The notes: generated by a model not told the origin, from the sequence alone. DNA of 15,622 bases from Thermoflexibacter sp. (GCA_025455345.1 JALOMS010000024.1:1-15622); one strand, 5' to 3'. Shown: positions 1 to 8,354, counted from the stretch's first letter. A program made the numbers and translations.

Positions 1-64
1 ACCTTTAAAGTGTCAGTTAATTGATATTCAAAGTGTTATCTTTGTAATACTTTACTTTAATTTT

Positions 65-95
65 GTTCAATTACTTAGTATATCCACAAAAATAA
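65..95 (+). repeat. Dispersed short repeat, copy 1 (degenerate)
   Basis: The stretch begins GTTCAATTACTTAG and ends CACAAAAATAA, matching the repeat at 13695-13726 (GTTGAATTACTTAAG ... GAGCAAAAATAA) with a one-base gap and a few substitutions. It is the weakest copy of this pair, but its position near an inverted copy at 203-223 supports it. Confidence 0.5.
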
Positions 96-202
96 AAACT
101 TTATAATATAAAGAATCGCAATGGTAAAATTTGTAAGATTATAAATTGGTGAAAAACAATATATTCTTTTACATTAGCTTATCAAAACAAGTGAATATAT
201 GT

Positions 203-223
203 TTATTTTTGCTAACTTACTTA
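203..223 (-). repeat. Dispersed short repeat, copy 2 (inverted)
   Basis: The reverse complement of this 21-bp stretch agrees with 13706-13726 at 20 of 21 bases, far above chance even in AT-rich DNA. Read on the plus strand it contains TATTTTTG (204-211), which fits the Bacteroidota -7 box TAnnTTTG, but no TTG lies at the right distance upstream. Confidence 0.75.
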
Positions 224-278
224 ATATTTATCAGTGTGCAACTTCTAAAACATAGAAAACGTTATAAAGCTATGCCTC

Positions 279-286
279 TATATTTG
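279..286 (+). promoter_or_regulatory. Possible -7 box for the M48-ridA operon
   Basis: TATATTTG fits the Bacteroidota -7 consensus TAnnTTTG and lies about 30 bp before the ATG at 316. No TTG (-33) stands 17-23 bp upstream, so this is a half-supported promoter. Confidence 0.35.
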
Positions 287-315
287 TATATTTATCAATT
301 CATACAACTATCATC

Positions 316-1320
316 ATGAACTCCATACAAGAGAAAAAAAGAATATACCTCAAAGGAATAGATTCCACAGTTTGGGAACACCCCGCAGACAGGGCGGCAT
401 TGAAAGCACTGCAAAATGTGCCTGCATTAGATACTGTCATAAAATCTATACTCAGCCCAACAGTAGAAAAATCCATTAGATTAGCTACGCTTGCCTCAGC
501 CGTCAAGGTTTCGGAAAAACAATTTTCTAAAATATATTCTTTACACCAAGAAGCGTGTAGGATTTTAGACATAGAAAAACCAGATTTGTTTATTGCCCAA
601 AATCCAGTCATTAATGCGTATGCAGTTGGTTGGAACAAACCTTTTATCGTATTAAACACATCTCTAATCCAAGCACTTGATAATGAGGAAGTATTAGGAG
701 TAATTGGGCATGAATTGGGACATATCAAGAGTGGGCACATGCTTTACAAAACACTCTTGTCTTTATTGATTCAGCTTTCTCAGCTTGCTTTCCAAATACC
801 TCTCACAGGGCTTGCTTTGCAGGCTGTAATAGTTGCTTTGCGAGAGTGGGACAGAAAAAGTGAACTAAGTGCTGATAGAGCAGAGGCACTTACTACCCAA
901 AATCCAGATACTGTCATTCGCTCTTTGATGAAAATGGCAGGAGGGAATCGTTTGGAGGAGATGGACTTGGGCGAGTTTATCAAGCAAGCCGAAGAATACC
1001 AAGGCGCAGATACTATTTCTGATAATATTCATAAGCTAATGAATACCATTTATATGACTCACCCCTTTCCCGTAGTGCGAGTGTTAGAACTAATCAATTG
1101 GGTGCGTTCTGGAGAGTATGATGTGATTTTGCGTGGGACTTATTCTAATCATAGAAAAGAACAAAATGGCTTCCAAGACTTCAAAGATGCCGCCAAGTCA
1201 TACCAAGAAGAATTCAAAAAACCAATGGAAAGTGTGATTAGTGAGGTAAAGGGCAATGTGGAAGATATTGCAAAAAAAGTCAAGGAGGGATTCGATAACT
1301 TTACGAAAAAAGGGAAATAG
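316..1320 (+). CDS. M48 family zinc metallopeptidase
   Basis: This is a 334-residue zinc-dependent endopeptidase of family M48 (HtpX/Oma1/BepA/Ste24 group). HELGH at residues 132-136 supplies two zinc-binding histidines and the catalytic Glu133. E183 within KSELSADRA (181-189) fits the third zinc ligand in the family's usual ExxxD arrangement. Unlike HtpX, there is no N-terminal signal peptide or clear membrane anchor; one hydrophobic stretch at about 147-176 lies between the two zinc motifs and could be a buried or membrane-touching helix. The C-terminal 60 residues are lysine-rich and probably helical. Substrates cannot be deduced; M48 enzymes usually serve in protein quality control. The stop is 9 bp before the RidA gene, which suggests one transcript. 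Family assignment is secure; location is uncertain. Confidence 0.9.
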   Translation: MNSIQEKKRIYLKGIDSTVWEHPADRAALKALQNVPALDTVIKSILSPTVEKSIRLATLASAVKVSEKQFSKIYSLHQEACRILDIEKPDLFIAQNPVINAYAVGWNKPFIVLNTSLIQALDNEEVLGVIGHELGHIKSGHMLYKTLLSLLIQLSQLAFQIPLTGLALQAVIVALREWDRKSELSADRAEALTTQNPDTVIRSLMKMAGGNRLEEMDLGEFIKQAEEYQGADTISDNIHKLMNTIYMTHPFPVVRVLELINWVRSGEYDVILRGTYSNHRKEQNGFQDFKDAAKSYQEEFKKPMESVISEVKGNVEDIAKKVKEGFDNFTKKGK

Positions 1321-1329
1321 CAAGTAAAA

Positions 1330-1737
1330 ATGGAAAAAATATCCAAAGCTCCCGAACCCGTAGGTGCTTATCCTTATACCCGACGTGTAGGAAATTTGCT
1401 TTTCTTGTCTGGAGTAGGACCTCGCCAAAGAGGAAGCAAAGAAATCGTAGGCGTAAAAAGAAATGAAAAAGGAGAAATCATTGATTATGATATAGAAGCC
1501 CAGTGTCATGCAGTATTTGCCAATGTACGTTATATTTTAGAAGAAGCAGGAAGTGATTGGAATAGACTCGTAGATGTTACAGTCTTTCTTACCAATATGA
1601 AAAGGGATTTTCCGATTTATAATCGCATTTATGCAGACTATTTCAAAGACAATCAACCATGTAGGACTACGGTGGAAATCAATGCCTTGCCTACTGATAT
1701 TGCTATCGAGCTAAAGTGTATTGCCACAGTGGATTAA
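1330..1737 (+). CDS. RidA/YjgF/UK114-family (enamine/imine deaminase-like) protein
   Basis: This 135-residue protein covers the whole RidA fold. Family marks are LFLSGVGPR (25-32), the central VTVFLTNM region (83-90), the active-site arginine at R112 in CRTTVEI, and the IELKCIA C-terminal strand with E127. RidA proteins form trimers that hydrolyse reactive enamine/imine intermediates such as 2-aminoacrylate. The insertion after GVGPR and the overall form resemble the Bacteroidota subgroup related to 2-aminomuconate deaminase, which works in tryptophan/3-hydroxyanthranilate breakdown, but no other gene of that pathway is in the window, so the substrate stays open. It follows the metallopeptidase by 9 bp and is probably co-transcribed with it. 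Confidence 0.88.
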   Translation: MEKISKAPEPVGAYPYTRRVGNLLFLSGVGPRQRGSKEIVGVKRNEKGEIIDYDIEAQCHAVFANVRYILEEAGSDWNRLVDVTVFLTNMKRDFPIYNRIYADYFKDNQPCRTTVEINALPTDIAIELKCIATVD

Positions 1738-1749
1738 AATCATAGATAC

Positions 1750-1781
1750 TTGTTAATTCATTCTTAAAATACATATATTTG
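1750..1781 (+). promoter_or_regulatory. Bacteroidota-type promoter for the isomerase-like gene
   Basis: TTG at 1750-1752 and TATATTTG at 1774-1781 are separated by 21 bp, an excellent fit to the housekeeping consensus TTG-N17..23-TAnnTTTG. A start some 5-10 bp downstream would give an untranslated leader of about 55-60 nt. The leader contains the arms TTGCGT (1779-1784) and ACGCAA (1809-1814), which could pair. Confidence 0.7.
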
Positions 1782-1846
1782 CGTTATGCGGAAAATAAAA
1801 AATTATTTACGCAACAAAGCACATTTTTCTAAACATAAATATAAAA

Positions 1847-2728
1847 ATGAAAAGACGAGAAACGCTGAAAAAAATAGCAAGTGGTGCCGCTGTAACTGTA
1901 ACAGCTACCGCTATGTCCAATAGACTAATCGCTTCTGACAACTACCTCGATACCCAACTCAAAGGAAGCATTAATCATTCTGTATGCCGTTGGTGTTATA
2001 ATGGAATCGAGTTAGAAGACCTATGCAAAGCCGCTAAAAAAATAGGCTTACAATCCATAGAACTCTTAAATCCAGAGGAATTTGCTACGGTAAAAAAATA
2101 CGACTTGACTTGTGCAATGGTTTCTGGCATCAAAGATGGATTTGGTATTACAAAAGGCTGGAATCGTATAGAAAATCATGAAGGACTTATCAAACTCTAT
2201 CAATACCTTATCGATGAAACTGCCAAAGCTGGTTTTACCAATCTTATTTGTTTTTCTGGAAATAGAGAAGGACTTGATGATGAGCAAGGTATCAAAAATT
2301 GCGCTCAAGGATTAAAAAAAATTATGCAACTTGCAGAGTCCAAAAAAGTCAATATTGTCATGGAACTACTCAACAGCAAAGTCGACCACAAAGACTACCA
2401 ATGCGACCATACCGCATGGGGAGCAGAGTTATGCAAAGCTGTTGGTTCAGACCGATTTAAGTTATTGTATGATATTTATCACATGCAGATTATGGAAGGA
2501 GATATTATTCGCAATATCAGAGATAATCAAAAATACATTGCCCACTATCATACAGGCGGAGTACCAGGACGCAATGAAATAGACGAATCTCAAGAGTTAT
2601 ACTATCCTGCGATTATGAAAGCAATCGTAGAAACAGGTTTTAAAGGATTTGTTGCCCAAGAATTTATCCCCAAAAGAGAGGACAAACTATCCTCTCTCAA
2701 ACAAGGCGTAAAGATTTGTGATGTATAA
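1847..2728 (+). CDS. Tat-exported hydroxypyruvate-isomerase-like TIM-barrel protein
   Basis: This 293-residue protein belongs to the xylose-isomerase-like TIM-barrel superfamily, closest in pattern to hydroxypyruvate isomerase (Hyi), which interconverts hydroxypyruvate and tartronate semialdehyde. Candidate metal ligands are E173 (VMELLNS), D209 (LYDIYHMQ), H235 (AHYHTG) and E272 (AQEF); the YDIYHMQ and HYHTGG motifs are typical of Hyi. Residues 1-30 form a Tat-type signal with RR at 3-4 and a hydrophobic alanine-rich stretch, so export of the folded enzyme is likely. This is common for this superfamily in Bacteroidota but not for cytosolic Hyi. No glyoxylate or glycerate gene lies beside it, so the real substrate is uncertain. 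It has its own promoter. Confidence 0.85.
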   Translation: MKRRETLKKIASGAAVTVTATAMSNRLIASDNYLDTQLKGSINHSVCRWCYNGIELEDLCKAAKKIGLQSIELLNPEEFATVKKYDLTCAMVSGIKDGFGITKGWNRIENHEGLIKLYQYLIDETAKAGFTNLICFSGNREGLDDEQGIKNCAQGLKKIMQLAESKKVNIVMELLNSKVDHKDYQCDHTAWGAELCKAVGSDRFKLLYDIYHMQIMEGDIIRNIRDNQKYIAHYHTGGVPGRNEIDESQELYYPAIMKAIVETGFKGFVAQEFIPKREDKLSSLKQGVKICDV

Positions 2729-3005
2729 AATCAATGAACGGCTATAAGGATAGATTCATGTAGGTTTTATAAAAAAACAAGTACAAAGAAAATTTTTACC
2801 TCACAAATTTATCCTTATATCTAAGATAAATTGTCAAAAATGCGTATCTTTCATAAGAGATACACTGTCATTATAGATATAATACAGAAAATAACCAATC
2901 ATATCAACTCAAAATGAGATGATTATATAACCAAAATAACACTCCAAACTTACTTATTAATCAGTGTTCTATCAGGAAATCATTGTTTCACACAAACAAT
3001 AAACT
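2729..3005. other. Gene-free spacer between isomerase-like and AsnB-like genes
   Basis: This 277-bp AT-rich stretch has no convincing gene. GTATCT and AGATAC at about 2844-2863 form short inverted arms. AACTTACTTATTAATCAG near 2947-2964 resembles part of the repeat copy at 203-233 and may be a decayed copy. I found no promoter with both boxes correctly spaced for the next gene. Confidence 0.4.
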
Positions 3006-4268
3006 ATGAAAAATCAGGTTGTTATTTTATTATTTTTGTTGTGTAGTTTTGTCGCTAAGGCTAATCATATTCTTGTGCCAATGGACAAAACACAAAAAAA
3101 TCACTTAAAAGCGTATGGCATCACTTATTGGGTCTTGCGACAAGAGGCAGAGGCAGAGTGGTTGCTCAACTATCGCGGAGGTAGTTTCATGTTCAAATAT
3201 CTACAAAAATTTGAAAATGAGTTGATTGTAAGAGGAGTGAGCTATGAAGTAATTTCTGATGCCCAAGCACTCCAAATCAAAAATGAAATCAGTAGCCCAG
3301 AGGCAAACATGGACGTGATGCGTTTGGAAGTACCACCCAAAATAGCCGTTTATTCCCCCAAATCCAAACAACCTTGGGACGATGCCGTAACTTTGGTACT
3401 CACCTATGCAGAAATCCCATACGATATAGTATTTGATGATGAGGTATTAGAGGAAGCCCTACCCAAATATGATTGGTTGCACCTTCACCATGAAGATTTT
3501 ACAGGGCAAAATGGCAAGTTTCACCGTAGTTTTGGCACTTACAAATGGTATCAAGACCAACAAAAAGAATTATTAGAAATCGCTCAGAAACATGGTTTCA
3601 AAAAAGTTTCTCACCTCAAAGCCGCAGTCGTCAAAAAAATCAGAGATTATTGCGCTGGTGGAGGATTCTTATTTGCTATGTGTTCGGCAACAGATACTTA
3701 TGATATTGCTCTTGCGGCTGATGGTTTAGACATTTGCGATGTACCTTACGACGGAGACCCTTATGACCCTGCCGCCAACAACAAGCTCAATTATAAGAAT
3801 TGCTTTGCTTTCAAAGACTTCAAGATAGAATTAGACTATAATGAGTACGAATACTCTGATATAGATAATCAGCAAAAAGAACGACCTGGTATTACAGAAC
3901 TGAATGATTATTTTAAACTATTCCAGTTCTCTGCCAAATGGGACCCCATTCCTACCATGCTTACCCAAAATCATATTTTTAATATCAAGGGTTTCATGGG
4001 ACAAACTACCGCCTTCAAAAAGCCTTTTATCAAGTCTGAAGTAGTCATTATGGGAGAAAACAAAACAGTCAATGAAGCAAGATACATACATGGCACTTTT
4101 GGTAAGGGAACATGGACTTTCTATGGTGGACATGACCCTGAAGATTACCAACATTTTGTAGGCGAAGAACCCACAGACCTTGCGCTTTATCCCAGCTCAG
4201 CAGGCTATCGTTTGATTCTCAACAATATACTATTTCCTGCGGCAAAGAAAAAGAAACAAAAAACATAA
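3006..4268 (+). CDS. Secreted conserved Bacteroidota protein, usually mislabelled 'asparagine synthetase B'
   Basis: This 420-residue protein starts with a signal peptide (about 1-19, hydrophobic core VVILLFLLCSFVA). The mature part begins with HILVPMD and HLKAYGITYWVL (33-44). I recognise the family from memory as a widely conserved Bacteroidota protein that databases name 'asparagine synthetase B'. The sequence does not support that name: there is no N-terminal catalytic Cys2 and no SGGxDS ATP-pyrophosphatase loop. Visible conserved blocks are WLLNYRGGSF (52-61), IAVYSPKSKQPWDDAV (113-128), WLHLHHEDFTGQ (157-168), GGGFLFAMCSATD (218-230) with C226, KGFMGQTT (328-335), and GGHDPEDYQH (374-383). 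The cysteine after a glycine-rich strand resembles a class-I amidotransferase/ThuA-like layout, which is inference. The lysine-rich tail KKKKQK is a family trait as I recall it. True function unknown. Confidence 0.85.
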   Translation: MKNQVVILLFLLCSFVAKANHILVPMDKTQKNHLKAYGITYWVLRQEAEAEWLLNYRGGSFMFKYLQKFENELIVRGVSYEVISDAQALQIKNEISSPEANMDVMRLEVPPKIAVYSPKSKQPWDDAVTLVLTYAEIPYDIVFDDEVLEEALPKYDWLHLHHEDFTGQNGKFHRSFGTYKWYQDQQKELLEIAQKHGFKKVSHLKAAVVKKIRDYCAGGGFLFAMCSATDTYDIALAADGLDICDVPYDGDPYDPAANNKLNYKNCFAFKDFKIELDYNEYEYSDIDNQQKERPGITELNDYFKLFQFSAKWDPIPTMLTQNHIFNIKGFMGQTTAFKKPFIKSEVVIMGENKTVNEARYIHGTFGKGTWTFYGGHDPEDYQHFVGEEPTDLALYPSSAGYRLILNNILFPAAKKKKQKT

Positions 4269-4305
4269 TCGGTCTGTTTTATAAGAAAACCAATCACTTT
4301 TAATT

Positions 4306-5601
4306 TTGGAAATTAAAGATTTAGAATTTCGTAGCGAAGAAGCCCAAGAAGTACTGACCCGTATGCCCTCATGGATAATAAGGTGGGGCATGACTGTTGT
4401 TTTTCTTGTCGTTGCGGTTTTATTAATTATTTCATTTTTAGTAAAATATCCTGATACTATCCAAGCCAAAGTCAATATCACTACCCAATTCCTCCCCGCT
4501 CATATTGTAGCTAAGAGAAATGGAAAGATAGAACGCCTATTTGTCAAAGAAAAACAGTCTGTAGAAGTGGGAGAGTATTTGGTATTATTGGAAAACTCTG
4601 CAAATTATGAGGACATGCTCAAGGTAAAAGAATGGTTCAAAAGGTTTCATATTCAGCTCATTAAGACCAATATACTTACCGCACCTTTGTCTGATAAAGT
4701 GAACTTAGGCATGGTGCAGAACAGCTATGCCGCCTTGTTAAAAGAGATGAGAGAGTATAAGTTTTTTACAATCAAAGAATTTGATGCCAATAAAATAATC
4801 CAACTTAATGAGCAGATTACTTCTTATGAGGTATTGAAAGCACGTTTGGCAGAGCAAAAAAAAATTATGCAATCTGCATTTAGACTCACTACCAAAAAAT
4901 ACGAAAATGATAAGTTATTCTTAAAAAAAGAAATGATTTCCCAATTGGAGTTTGATAACAATGAAAAACAATATTTGAAAGAAAAATATGACTTAGAAAA
5001 TATTGAAATCCAAATCATTAATACTCAAATCAAAATCCAAGAATTAGAAAAACAAGTATTAGAACTTTCACAACACCAAGAGCAAAACGACAATGACCAA
5101 TTGGACAATCTAAAGAAATTAGCATTGAATCTGGAGGCAGACCTGTCGGAGTGGGAAGAAAACTATCTCCTCAAAGCTCCTATCGAAGGGCAAATTTCTT
5201 TTTTTAGATTTTGGTCAGAAAAACAATATGTGGAGGAAGGAACAGAGATATTATATGTAAAGCCTGATAATCAAGAACTCTTAGGATATGCCCATGTAAG
5301 TTCAGATAATTTTGGAAAAATCAAGGTAGGGCAAGCAGCGCGTATTCGCTTAGACGGTTATCCTTTCAAAGAGTTTGGGATAGTCCATGCGGAGGTAGTT
5401 TCCAAATCTGCAATAGCCAAAGAAGGCAAGTATATGGTAAAACTCAACCTCCCTCATGGACTCAAAACCAGTTACGATAGGGAATTAGAATTTACCCAAG
5501 AAATGCAAGGCGAAGTGCGTATAATCACAGAAGATTTGCGTTTAATAGAACGTATTTTCTATCAATTTAGGTATATTTTAGCGAATGAGTACAGTGGATA
5601 A
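4306..5601 (+). CDS. HlyD-family membrane fusion (periplasmic adaptor) protein
   Basis: This 431-residue protein is a type I secretion adaptor. In order: a short cytoplasmic tail (1-22), one membrane helix (about 24-45), the first lipoyl half-motif (65-97, HIVAKRNGKIERLFVKEKQSV), a long coiled-coil hairpin (about 105-285, rich in E/K/L/Q), the second lipoyl half (288-318, LLKAPIEGQISF), and a beta-barrel/membrane-proximal end. Translation starts at TTG (4306). That start keeps the RSEEAQEVLTRMPSWIIRWG leader typical of Bacteroidota homologues; the first ATG would remove it. Such adaptors usually sit beside a peptidase-containing (C39) or other export ABC transporter, and none is visible here. 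The gene follows the AsnB-like gene by 37 bp and precedes crtY by 50 bp. Confidence 0.87.
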   Translation: MEIKDLEFRSEEAQEVLTRMPSWIIRWGMTVVFLVVAVLLIISFLVKYPDTIQAKVNITTQFLPAHIVAKRNGKIERLFVKEKQSVEVGEYLVLLENSANYEDMLKVKEWFKRFHIQLIKTNILTAPLSDKVNLGMVQNSYAALLKEMREYKFFTIKEFDANKIIQLNEQITSYEVLKARLAEQKKIMQSAFRLTTKKYENDKLFLKKEMISQLEFDNNEKQYLKEKYDLENIEIQIINTQIKIQELEKQVLELSQHQEQNDNDQLDNLKKLALNLEADLSEWEENYLLKAPIEGQISFFRFWSEKQYVEEGTEILYVKPDNQELLGYAHVSSDNFGKIKVGQAARIRLDGYPFKEFGIVHAEVVSKSAIAKEGKYMVKLNLPHGLKTSYDRELEFTQEMQGEVRIITEDLRLIERIFYQFRYILANEYSG

Positions 5602-5651
5602 TTCATCATTCTAATCATTAAAAAAGTAGTTTTTACAAAAATATCAATCAC

Positions 5652-6815
5652 ATGAATCATTTTGATTATATCATCATAGGCGGAGGGTGCGCGGGCTTGA
5701 GTTTAGCTTATCAATTGAATAAAAGCACTTTGAAAAACAAGAAGGTATTAATTATAGACAAGGAAAAGAAAAATAAGAACGACCGCACTTGGTGCTTTTG
5801 GACAGACGAATCTACTGCTTTTGACCATATCGTATATCGCTCTTGGAAGACCATCGAGTTTCTTAGTGATGACTTTACCCTCCATGCTCCTTTGAAAAAC
5901 TTTACGTATAAGATGATTCGGGGAATTGATTTTTATCAAGAGGCTTTGTCAGAAATTAGCCAAAATACAAATTTTCAGCTTGTCAATGATGATGTAATAG
6001 AGTTAAAAGAAGTCAATGGAAAAGTGAGCATCAAGACCCACAATCAAACTTATACAGCAGACTGGGCTTTTGAATCTCGGTTTGATAACTCTCGATTTTT
6101 CCCTGAAATGCCTCAAAATCACTACCTAACCCAACATTTTAAAGGGTGGATTGTAGAAACACAGGCAAATGTTTTTGATACCAATAAAATCCGAATGTTT
6201 GACTTTCGCACCGAACAGAAACAGGAAGTTCGCTTTTTTTATGTTTTACCTTTTAGCGACAAAGAGGCTCTGGTCGAGTACACTTTATTCTCCAAGCATT
6301 TGATAGCACAAGAAGAGTACGACCAAAATCTAAAAGAATATTTGTCTAATCATCTCAAAATCAGCAATTATCATATTAAAGAAGTGGAGTTTGGCACAAT
6401 CCCCATGACTGATTATAAGTTTCAGCGCAAATTAGGAGATAGGATAATGAGCATAGGAGTAGGCGGTGGCAGAGCAAAACCCTCCACGGGATATGCTTTT
6501 TTGCGTATTCAGCAAGATTCGTCAAAAATAGTAAAATCTTTGGAGCAAAAAGGACAACCCTTCTATAAAGAAGATACAGGTAAGCAATTTGAGATTTATG
6601 ATGCCATGATTCTAAATATCATGAACCGCAAAGGTGAAAGCATTAAAGAAATCTTTACAGCTTTATTTAAAAATAATCCAATAGAAAGAATATTATTATT
6701 TTTGAATGAAAAAACCAATTTTTTCTCTGATATACTTATCATGTCTTCTGTCCCTCCCCTACCATTTTTGAAATCTATCCGCAATATTTTCTTGAGTAGA
6801 AGTCTAATAAAATAG
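5652..6815 (+). CDS. crtY: Lycopene beta-cyclase
   Basis: This 387-residue flavoprotein converts the open ends of lycopene to beta rings, giving beta-carotene for membrane carotenoids. The FAD-binding motif IIIGGGCAGLSLA (7-19) opens the protein and IDKE (35-38) ends the Rossmann unit. NDRTWCFW (43-50) is the family signature. E209 in LVEYTLFS fits the catalytic acidic motif, and GVGGGRAKPSTGYAF (269-283) is the conserved second nucleotide/substrate motif. The C-terminus is hydrophobic (FSDILIMSSVPPLPF), as expected for a membrane-bound enzyme. No crtB, crtI or crtZ is nearby, so the pathway is split in this genome. It is closed by the terminator at 6863-6898. Confidence 0.93.
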   Translation: MNHFDYIIIGGGCAGLSLAYQLNKSTLKNKKVLIIDKEKKNKNDRTWCFWTDESTAFDHIVYRSWKTIEFLSDDFTLHAPLKNFTYKMIRGIDFYQEALSEISQNTNFQLVNDDVIELKEVNGKVSIKTHNQTYTADWAFESRFDNSRFFPEMPQNHYLTQHFKGWIVETQANVFDTNKIRMFDFRTEQKQEVRFFYVLPFSDKEALVEYTLFSKHLIAQEEYDQNLKEYLSNHLKISNYHIKEVEFGTIPMTDYKFQRKLGDRIMSIGVGGGRAKPSTGYAFLRIQQDSSKIVKSLEQKGQPFYKEDTGKQFEIYDAMILNIMNRKGESIKEIFTALFKNNPIERILLFLNEKTNFFSDILIMSSVPPLPFLKSIRNIFLSRSLIK

Positions 6816-6862
6816 TCAAATTTCTAACTTTTACAGATAGCTTTTGCATTAGTCTTACCTAC

Positions 6863-6898
6863 AAAAAAATCCATTCCTCAAATAGAATGGATTTTTTT
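6863..6898. terminator. Bidirectional intrinsic terminator between crtY and tig
   Basis: AAAAAAATCCATTC (6863-6876) and GAATGGATTTTTTT (6885-6898) are perfect 14-bp complements around an 8-nt loop. A T-run follows the stem on both strands, so it can end crtY from the left and trigger factor from the right. Confidence 0.9.
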
Positions 6899-6939
6899 GA
6901 TAACTTCTTAAGAAAAGTCAAAATATGATGGATTGACCC

Positions 6940-8319
6940 TTATTCACGTACTAACTTATCAAGTTCTTCTCCAGACAAGATTACTTTTTCTACTGTTATT
7001 TTTTCTCTTACCAAATCAAATAACTTATATGCCCTGATATTACGCTCAAAAGATGCAAGAGTCTGCTCGTTTTCTTCGCTTTCCTTAAAGTGTCTTTCTG
7101 CAAAAAGCGATAACATTCCTTCATCATTTATTCCCTGCAAGAATCCCATAGCAAAGAGATTCAATATCTCGACCTCTTTAGCATAATCCAGCAAATCCTC
7201 TTGAGAAACAGTAATTTCATTATTTTGACTGACTTTGTCTATTGCCATTTGGGTATGCAAAGACTTCATAAAGTTATCAAATGCCTCTTCTGTAAGTGTT
7301 TGTTTTTCATTTTGTGAAGTAAGCCACTTTCTTAAAAAGGTATTAGGAAAGTTTATTTCTGTTTTTGCGTCTAATTGATTGATAAAGTTAAACAAGGTTT
7401 CTAAACGTGCGGCAATAGTATATCTTTTTTGTAAAATTGCCTTGATTTCTGTTTTAAAATCATCAACAGATTCTATCTGGACTTTATTGCCAAGTATCTT
7501 TGTAAATAAGTCTGTATCCAACTCAGGCATTGTACGAGTAGTAATAGCGGTGATTTTGTAAGTAATTTCACCTTTGATATTTTTGACTTCTTCTACTCCA
7601 TAGCGCAAGAAAGAAGCTAAAGCCTCGTCAGTAGGAAAGACGGTGCGTAAGTCGAAGGTAATACTATCGTCTATTTTTTTCCCTAAAAACAGAGCTTGGT
7701 GAGTTTCTGATAGAGTATCGACATCTATCATACCAAAAAACTCTTTGCCAGCAGTAAACTCTTTGTCATCTAAGAACAATACTTCTTCGCTTGTTGGAGA
7801 AAATCTACCCCAAACGTCTGTGATTAGCTCAATTTCTTCTTTGTCTTCGTAGGAAGCAAATCGCTCTGTACTATTTTGGATAAAATTGTTTACATCTTTA
7901 TCACTGATGGCTATTTCGTATTCTTTGGTTGTAAAATCAGAAGAAAAATCAAAACTTACTTCAGGCTGTAAACCAACTTCATACACAAAATCAATGTCTT
8001 TTTGGAAATCCCAATCAATCTTTTCCATTTTCTCGGTGGCGAGCATCGGGCTACCAAAGACTTGTAATTTCTCGTCTTGAATGTATTTATACAAAGCCTC
8101 CACAGCGATTTGGTTTATTTCTTCTACTTTGATGGCTTTGCCGTATAGTTTTTTGATAACCATTGGGGGAACTTTGCCTTGTCGAAAGCCTTTAACAAAT
8201 GCTTTTTTGGCATATTCTTTTAATTTCTTATCAAATTTTTCTTGATAATCAGCCTCATTCACAGTTACTTTGATAAGGGCTTCGAGTACTTCTGGATTTT
8301 TTTCTACTATTACTTCCAA
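6940..8319 (-). CDS. tig: Trigger factor (ribosome-associated chaperone)
   Basis: Trigger factor binds the ribosomal exit tunnel and shields nascent chains. I place the start at TTG (8319), giving 459 residues beginning MEVIVEKNPEVLEALIKV. With this start the ribosome-docking signature GFRQGKVPP falls at residues 44-52, nearly the same place as in E. coli (G-F-R-K-G-K at 43-48). An ATG at 8394 adds 25 residues, but these are encoded by the tRNA terminator hairpin and have no family counterpart. The N-terminal domain is clear. The middle part (about 125-245) aligns by position with the FKBP-type isomerase domain but shows none of its usual active-site pattern, so prolyl isomerase activity is doubtful. 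The C-terminal part is helical and ends ILSGEELDKLVRE. Confidence 0.9.
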   Translation of the reverse strand: MEVIVEKNPEVLEALIKVTVNEADYQEKFDKKLKEYAKKAFVKGFRQGKVPPMVIKKLYGKAIKVEEINQIAVEALYKYIQDEKLQVFGSPMLATEKMEKIDWDFQKDIDFVYEVGLQPEVSFDFSSDFTTKEYEIAISDKDVNNFIQNSTERFASYEDKEEIELITDVWGRFSPTSEEVLFLDDKEFTAGKEFFGMIDVDTLSETHQALFLGKKIDDSITFDLRTVFPTDEALASFLRYGVEEVKNIKGEITYKITAITTRTMPELDTDLFTKILGNKVQIESVDDFKTEIKAILQKRYTIAARLETLFNFINQLDAKTEINFPNTFLRKWLTSQNEKQTLTEEAFDNFMKSLHTQMAIDKVSQNNEITVSQEDLLDYAKEVEILNLFAMGFLQGINDEGMLSLFAERHFKESEENEQTLASFERNIRAYKLFDLVREKITVEKVILSGEELDKLVRE

Positions 8320-8354
8320 TTTCGTATAGTTTAAAAATAAAAGATTGTAATAAG

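Larger units (their letters stand above)
1..315. other. Gene-free AT-rich leader before the M48 gene
   Basis: No open frame on either strand looks like a gene here. The stretch is strongly AT-rich. It holds two copies of the dispersed repeat, one direct (about 65-95) and one inverted (203-223), roughly 105 bp apart, and a TAnnTTTG box at 279-286 about 30 bp before the metallopeptidase ATG. Any gene upstream of it lies outside the window. Confidence 0.6.

Noticed and set aside
300..740. Minus-strand 146-residue frame opposite the M48 gene
   Set aside because: It lies fully antisense to a gene with intact zinc motifs and shows no recognisable domain.
3006..4268. Asparagine synthetase (AsnB)
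   Set aside because: There is a signal peptide, and no catalytic N-terminal Cys or SGGxDS loop is present.
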